Positions 57,252 to 64,000 of a DNA stretch of 64,000 bases are shown here, piece by piece. Below the pieces are notes generated by a model, which saw only the letters and a program-made list of their open reading frames with translations, was not told the DNA's origin and did not search any database. The stretch is from Rhodospirillaceae bacterium. GTDB taxonomy: Bacteria > Pseudomonadota > Alphaproteobacteria > Kiloniellales > DSM-21159. How positions within the stretch are numbered: the first letter of the stretch is position 1; each line of letters begins with the position of its first letter. The position numbers and the translations under genes are program-made. Where the stretch lies: positions 4,227,430 to 4,291,429 of the forward strand of contig CP030885.1 in assembly GCA_006969625.1 (NCBI GenBank), given 5' to 3'.

Positions 57252-59224
57252 CCGAGACGGCAACGCTCGATCGCCTGGCCGGGATGGCGGGCATCCTGGC
57301 CGAGTACCTCGACCTCGAGAGGGTGCGGCACCGGGCGCCGCCGGAGACCAAGCGCGCGCTGCTCGACGCCATGGGGCTCGACGGCGACCCGGCGATGCGC
57401 CTGGCAGAGCTGGAGGTCGAGACGCGGCGGCCGATCCCGCGCGCGCTGGCGGTGCAGGCGGCGACCGACGCCGAGCTGTCCTTCCCGGGCTGGGTGCTGC
57501 GCCTGGAGAGCGGCGAGTCGCACGCCGGCCACGGACCGCTGCCGCCGCTGCCCCTCGGCCTGCACACCCTGGAGGTGGCGGATGCCGAGGCGCTGCTGAT
57601 CGCCGCCCCGCCGCAAGCGCCGAGCCCCGCCGAGACCGCCGCCCGCCGACGGCCCTGGGGCCTGACCGCGGCGCTCTACGGCCTGCACTCGCAGCGCCGC
57701 GACGCCCGGCTCGGCGACTATGTCCACCTGGCCGAGGCGGCCGAGTGGCTCACGCCGCTGGGCGCCGACTTCCTCGGGCTAAACCCGGTGCACGCCCTGG
57801 GCGCCGCAAGCGACGCCATCAGCCCCTATTCGCCGAGCCATCGCGGCTTCCTCAACACGCTGCACATCGCCGTCGACGGTGTCGCGCCGCATGCGCCGGC
57901 GGCCGGCGAGCTGGTCGACTACGCGGTTCGCGCGGACAAGGACCGCGCCCTGCGCCAGCGCTTCGCCGCCTTCCGCGACGAGACCGGCGACTTCGCCGCC
58001 TTCCGCCACCGTCGCGGCCGGGCACTGGAGGACTTCGCGCTGTTCGAGGCCCTGTCGGAGCGGTATGGCGAAGACTGGCGCGCCTGGCCGGCCGGCCTGG
58101 GCGCCCCCGACGCGCCGGATGCGCGGCGCTTCGCCGCCGAGAACGCCACAGCCGTCGCCTACCATGCCTGGCTGCAGTGGCTGGCGGACGCCCAGCTCGG
58201 CGCCGCGCAGGTGCGCGCGCGCGCGGCCGGCATGTCCATGGGGCTCTACACCGACATGGCCGTCGGCGTGCGCGCCGGCGGCGCCGAGGTCTGGGCCAAC
58301 CCCGACGTCTTCGCCCACGGCGTGTCGCTGGGCGCGCCGCCGGACCACTTCAACCCGCACGGCCAGACCTGGGGGCTGGCGCCGCTTTCGCCGCTTGGCC
58401 TCGCGCGCGCGGGCTATGCGCCCTTCGTCGAAACCGTGCGCGCGGTGCTGCGCCACGCCGGCCTGGCGCGCATCGACCATGTCCTCGGCCTCGCCCGCTG
58501 CTTCTGGGTGCCGGAGACCGGAGAGGCGCCCGGCGCCTACGTGCGCTATCCCCTCGAGCTGCTGCTGGCGATCGTCAGGCTGGAGGCGACGCGTCTGGGC
58601 TGCGTTGTCGTCGGCGAGGACCTGGGCAACGTGCCCGAAGGGCTGCGCGACAAGCTCGACGCCGCACGGCTGTTCGGTTGCACGGTCATGCAGTTCGAGC
58701 GCGACGCCGCCGAGGCGCTGAAGTCGCCGCACACGCACCGCGCCAACACCCTGGCCAGCTTCGGCACCCACGACACGCCGACCCTGAAGGGCTGGTGGGA
58801 GGAGCGGGACATCGACTGGCGCCTCGCCTTCGGCCAGTTCGACGCGGGCGCCGCCGCCGCCGAGCGCGCCGGGCGGGCGCGCGATCGCGCCCGCCTGATG
58901 CAGCTCCTGGCCGAGGAAGACCTCTGGCCGGCCGAGCCGGCGCCGGAGTCTCTGACCACGCCGCTGGCGGCGGCCCTGCACGCCCTGCTCGCGCGCTCCG
59001 CCGCCGAGCTGGTGGCGGTGCAGCTCGACGACGCGCTGGGCGTGCTGGACCAACCGAATTTTCCGGGCACGATCGAGGAGCATCCCAACTGGCGCCGGCG
59101 CTGTCCGCAGGCGCTCGAGCGCCTGGCCGACGATCCGAACCTGCGGCGCGTCGCGGCGGCCGTGGCACACGAGCGCGCCGGGACGGAGCCGGCCGGCCGG
59201 CGGATCGTTCCGACCGCGCGGTGA
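57248..59224 (+). CDS. malQ: 4-alpha-glucanotransferase
   Basis: 658 residues, GH77. Catalytic blocks are LARIDHVLGLARCFWVP (nucleophile D), VVVGEDLGNVPEGLR (acid E) and FGTHDTPTLKGWW (third D). It recycles short maltodextrins made by glgX and glgP. Coupled to glgX by an ATGA overlap. Confidence 0.96.
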
Positions 59225-59440
59225 CCGACCGTTCGCGTTAGGGGTTGCGAAAGGCCCGCGGGGACATGATGATTCCGCCTGACGACCGCGGCCGGCAGGG
59301 GCCCCGAGTCGGCTGCGCGCCGCTGCGACGGGGAGGACCGGCGGCCGACGGCATCGCCGCGGGTTGCGCGAGTCGAGCGGCAGGGACGCCGCCGTGCCCG
59401 AGTGCGCCGCCCGCTTCGGGAATTGGGGAACGTCGAACGC

Positions 59441-61882
<2,442 letters not shown>

Positions 61883-61920
61883 CGCGCGGGTGCGAAGCCG
61901 CACCTGGCGTAAAGCCGCCG

Positions 61921-61965
61921 CCTCATCCTGAGAAGCGGTCCGCCAGGACCGCGTCTCGAAGGACG
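61921..61965. repeat. Alphaproteobacterial palindromic repeat (CTCATCCTGAG type)
   Basis: CTCATCCTGAG, then a hairpin GCGGTCC-GCCA-GGACCGC, then GTCTCGAAGGACG: the layout of an intergenic repeat widespread in alphaproteobacterial genomes. It lies between glgP and the nucleoside transporter gene. Confidence 0.7.
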
Positions 61966-62027
61966 CGGCGGTCGAATTGGGGGAACGGTCGAGGAGGCCC
62001 AGCGCTTCCGGGGGGACGACCGAGACA

Positions 62028-63269
62028 ATGGAGAACCTGCAGGCCCTCGCGGGCATGCTCGTGCTGTTCGGCCTGGCCTGGCTGGTCAGCGAGAACCGGC
62101 GCGCCGCCAGCCTGCGCGTCGCCTTGGTCGCGATCGCCGCGCAGCTCGCGCTCGCCGGGCTGCTGACGGCGGTGCCGGTGGCGCGCGACCTGCTGCTGCC
62201 GCTGAACGACGCCATCCTGGCGCTGCAGGCGGCGACCGAGGCCGGGACCGGCCTGGTCTTCGGCTACCTGGGCGGTGCGCCGCTGCCCTTCGAAGAGCCC
62301 TTTCCCGGCGCCGCCTACGTGCTCGCCTTCCGCGGCCTGCCGCTGATCGTCGTGGTCAGCGCCCTGGGCGGCCTGCTGCTCTACTGGGGTGTGCTGCAGC
62401 GCATCGTGCGCGGGATGGCCTGGCTGCTCGAGCGCGGCATGAAGGTCGGCGGGCCGGTCGGCTTCGTCAGTGCCGGCAACGTCTTCTTCGGCATGGTCGA
62501 GGCGCCGCTGTTCGCCCGGCCCTACGTCGCCCGGCTGAGCCGCAGCGAGCTGTTCCTGATCATGACCGTCGGCATGGCGACCATCGCCGGCACCGTGCTG
62601 GCGCTCTACACCGGCTTCCTTTCGCCGGTGCTGCCGAACGCCGGCGGCCACCTGATCGCCGCCTCGCTGATCTCGGTGCCGGCCGCCCTCGGCCTCGCCC
62701 AGCTCATGGTGCCGCCGGACGGCCCGCCGACCAGCGGGCGCGTCGAGGTGAAGTCCGAGGCGAGCGGCAGCCTCGACGCCCTTGTGCGCGGCACCGAGGC
62801 GGGGCTGAGCATCTTCCTCGGCGTGCTCGCCATGCTGCTGGTCATGGTGGCGCTGGTGGCGCTGGCCGACCTGGTCCTCGGCCTGCTGCCCGAGGTGTGG
62901 GGCGCGCCGCTGTCGGTCGAGCGGATCTTCGGCTGGATCTTCACGCCGCTGGTCTGGCTGATCGGCATCCCCTGGGCCGAGGCGGCGGAGGCCGGCCGCC
63001 TGATGGGCCTGAAGACCGCCGTCAACGAGCTGGTCGCCTACCTGGAGCTGGCGCGCCTGCCCGAGGGCGCGCTGTCCGAGCGCAGCCGCCTGATCATGAC
63101 CTACGCCCTGTGCGGCTTCGCCAACTTCGGCAGCCTCGGCATCATGCTCGCCGGCCTCGCCACCATGGCCCCCGACCGCCGCCGCGAAATCGCCGACCTC
63201 GGCCTGCGCGCCCTGGTCGCCGGCACCCTGGCGACGCTCTCCACAGGAGCGGCGGTGGGGGTGTTTTGA
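62028..63269 (+). CDS. Concentrative nucleoside transporter (CNT/NupC family)
   Basis: 413 residues from ATG 62028; the frame opens at 61977, but the conserved N-terminus starts at MENLQALAGMLVLFGLAWLVSENRRA. About 10 helices, with the family blocks GNVFFGMVEAPLFARPY, GMATIAGTVLALYTGFL, KTAVNELVAYLELA and YALCGFANFGSLGIMLAGL. It imports nucleosides with Na+ or H+. Confidence 0.94.
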   Translation: MENLQALAGMLVLFGLAWLVSENRRAASLRVALVAIAAQLALAGLLTAVPVARDLLLPLNDAILALQAATEAGTGLVFGYLGGAPLPFEEPFPGAAYVLAFRGLPLIVVVSALGGLLLYWGVLQRIVRGMAWLLERGMKVGGPVGFVSAGNVFFGMVEAPLFARPYVARLSRSELFLIMTVGMATIAGTVLALYTGFLSPVLPNAGGHLIAASLISVPAALGLAQLMVPPDGPPTSGRVEVKSEASGSLDALVRGTEAGLSIFLGVLAMLLVMVALVALADLVLGLLPEVWGAPLSVERIFGWIFTPLVWLIGIPWAEAAEAGRLMGLKTAVNELVAYLELARLPEGALSERSRLIMTYALCGFANFGSLGIMLAGLATMAPDRRREIADLGLRALVAGTLATLSTGAAVGVF

Positions 63270-63368
63270 GCGACGCAGCTTCCCTCGCGAGTCCTTGGCG
63301 CCTCCCGCGCATAGGTGCTAGCACTACACGCCTGCCGATTTAGCCTTCGCGGTGCCTTCAACCGACCC

Positions 63369-64000
63369 ATGCGCCTGTCCTGGAACGAAATCCGCACCCG
63401 CGCCGCCGCCTTCGCCCGGGAATGGGCGGACGAGACGTACGAGAAGGGCGAGACGCAGAGCTTCTACAACGACTTTTTCGAGGTCTTCGGCGTCAAGAGA
63501 CGGTCCGTCGCCCGCTACGAAGAGCACGTTCGCAAGCTGGACAACAGCGCGGGCTTCATCGACCTCTTCTGGCCCGGCGTTTTGCTGGTCGAACAGAAAA
63601 GTGCCGGCCGAGACCTCGTGCGTGCCGCTGAGCAAGCCGGCGACTACTTCGACGCCATCAAGGAGTCTGAGCGGCCCCGCTATCAGTTGGTCTGCGACTT
63701 TCAGACCTTCGAGCTGCTGGATCGTGACGAGGGTCAGTCTGTTGCCTTCAAGCTTGAAGACTTGCCGAAGTATGTCGAGTGGTTCGGCTTCATCATCGGC
63801 GTGCAGAAGCGCACGTTCCAGGACCAGGACCCGGTCAACATCAAGGCGTCCGAACTGGTCGGCAAGCTGCACGATGCGCTCGAAGAGGCCGGCTATACGG
63901 GGCATGACCTTGAGCGCTTCCTCGTCCGCATCGTCTTCTGTCTGTTCGCCGACGATACCGGCATCTTCGAGGCGCGCGACATCTTCCTGGAGTTCCTGGA
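63369..64000 (+). CDS. MmeI-like fused restriction enzyme / DNA methyltransferase, N-terminus
   Basis: 210 codons from ATG 63369 run to the window edge without a stop; the rest is outside. The MmeI-like N-terminal nuclease domain is recognisable: RLSWNEIRTRAAAFAREW, TQSFYNDFFEVFGVKRRSV and the metal-binding D-(x)9-E-x-K in FIDLFWPGVLLVEQKSAGRD. The helical spacer begins with ERFLVRIVFCLFADDTGIFE. The methylase domain is expected downstream. Such enzymes cleave and methylate DNA in one chain. Confidence 0.9.
   Translation, partial: MRLSWNEIRTRAAAFAREWADETYEKGETQSFYNDFFEVFGVKRRSVARYEEHVRKLDNSAGFIDLFWPGVLLVEQKSAGRDLVRAAEQAGDYFDAIKESERPRYQLVCDFQTFELLDRDEGQSVAFKLEDLPKYVEWFGFIIGVQKRTFQDQDPVNIKASELVGKLHDALEEAGYTGHDLERFLVRIVFCLFADDTGIFEARDIFLEFL

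Overview
This is one stretch of a very GC-rich bacterial chromosome. The gene content and order point to an alphaproteobacterium, most likely a Rhodospirillales-type, salt-adapted organism. The supporting evidence is the ubiG / lysC / ptsP / RodZ-like / ispG / hemA-prfA-prmC / DUF4167 order, the prs-rplY-pth-ychF block and a complete ectoine cluster (ectABC-ask with ectR). No rRNA, tRNA or CRISPR array was found.

Layout. 1-7.6 kb: a PAS/GGDEF-like gene cut by the left edge, then ychF, pth, rplY and prs, a lipoprotein, a metal-site-less M24 protein and pgeF, all on the minus strand. 7.6-7.8 kb: a Fur-box-like site followed by a strong terminator with no convincing gene between them, a candidate iron-regulated small RNA. 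7.8-22.1 kb: a tandem-PAS protein, a MOSC protein and the conserved core block DUF4167-prmC-prfA-hemA-ispG-RodZ-ptsP-lysC with divergent ubiG. 22.3-27.1 kb: PilZ, SDR, DUF3429, a coiled-coil peptide, murJ and trpS. 27.1-27.8 kb: a toxin-antitoxin pair with a perfect palindromic operator. 27.8-32.5 kb: a peptide-type ABC importer lacking a binding-protein gene.

32.5-45.5 kb: a surface-glycan-like region with two MurG-like and two GT4 glycosyltransferases, a histidine phosphatase, a micro-membrane protein, a 2OG-Fe oxygenase, a CPA2 antiporter and a universal stress protein. It also holds a cyclic-nucleotide-binding protein and an unusual 904-residue ABC protein. That protein has degraded ATPase motifs and three copies of a Q-loop-following motif, and it is the most unusual protein here.

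45.5-49.6 kb: a transposon-rich scar. An IS1595 element is split by an IS5-family (IS427-type) element whose precise removal restores the reading frame. A HEPN-type gene is broken by a second IS5-family element. The DNA around the HEPN gene is visibly AT-rich, so it is probably acquired. 49.6-54.6 kb: the ectoine operon with its own terminator and divergent MarR regulator. 54.7-63.3 kb: glycogen/maltodextrin breakdown (glgX-malQ, glgP) and a concentrative nucleoside transporter. 63.4 kb to the right edge: the N-terminus of an MmeI-like fused restriction-modification enzyme.

Many neighbouring genes overlap by four bases (ATGA or GTGA: hemA/prfA, prfA/prmC, the ABC importer, the glycosyltransferase chain, antiporter/usp, glgX/malQ, the toxin-antitoxin pair), which indicates translationally coupled operons.
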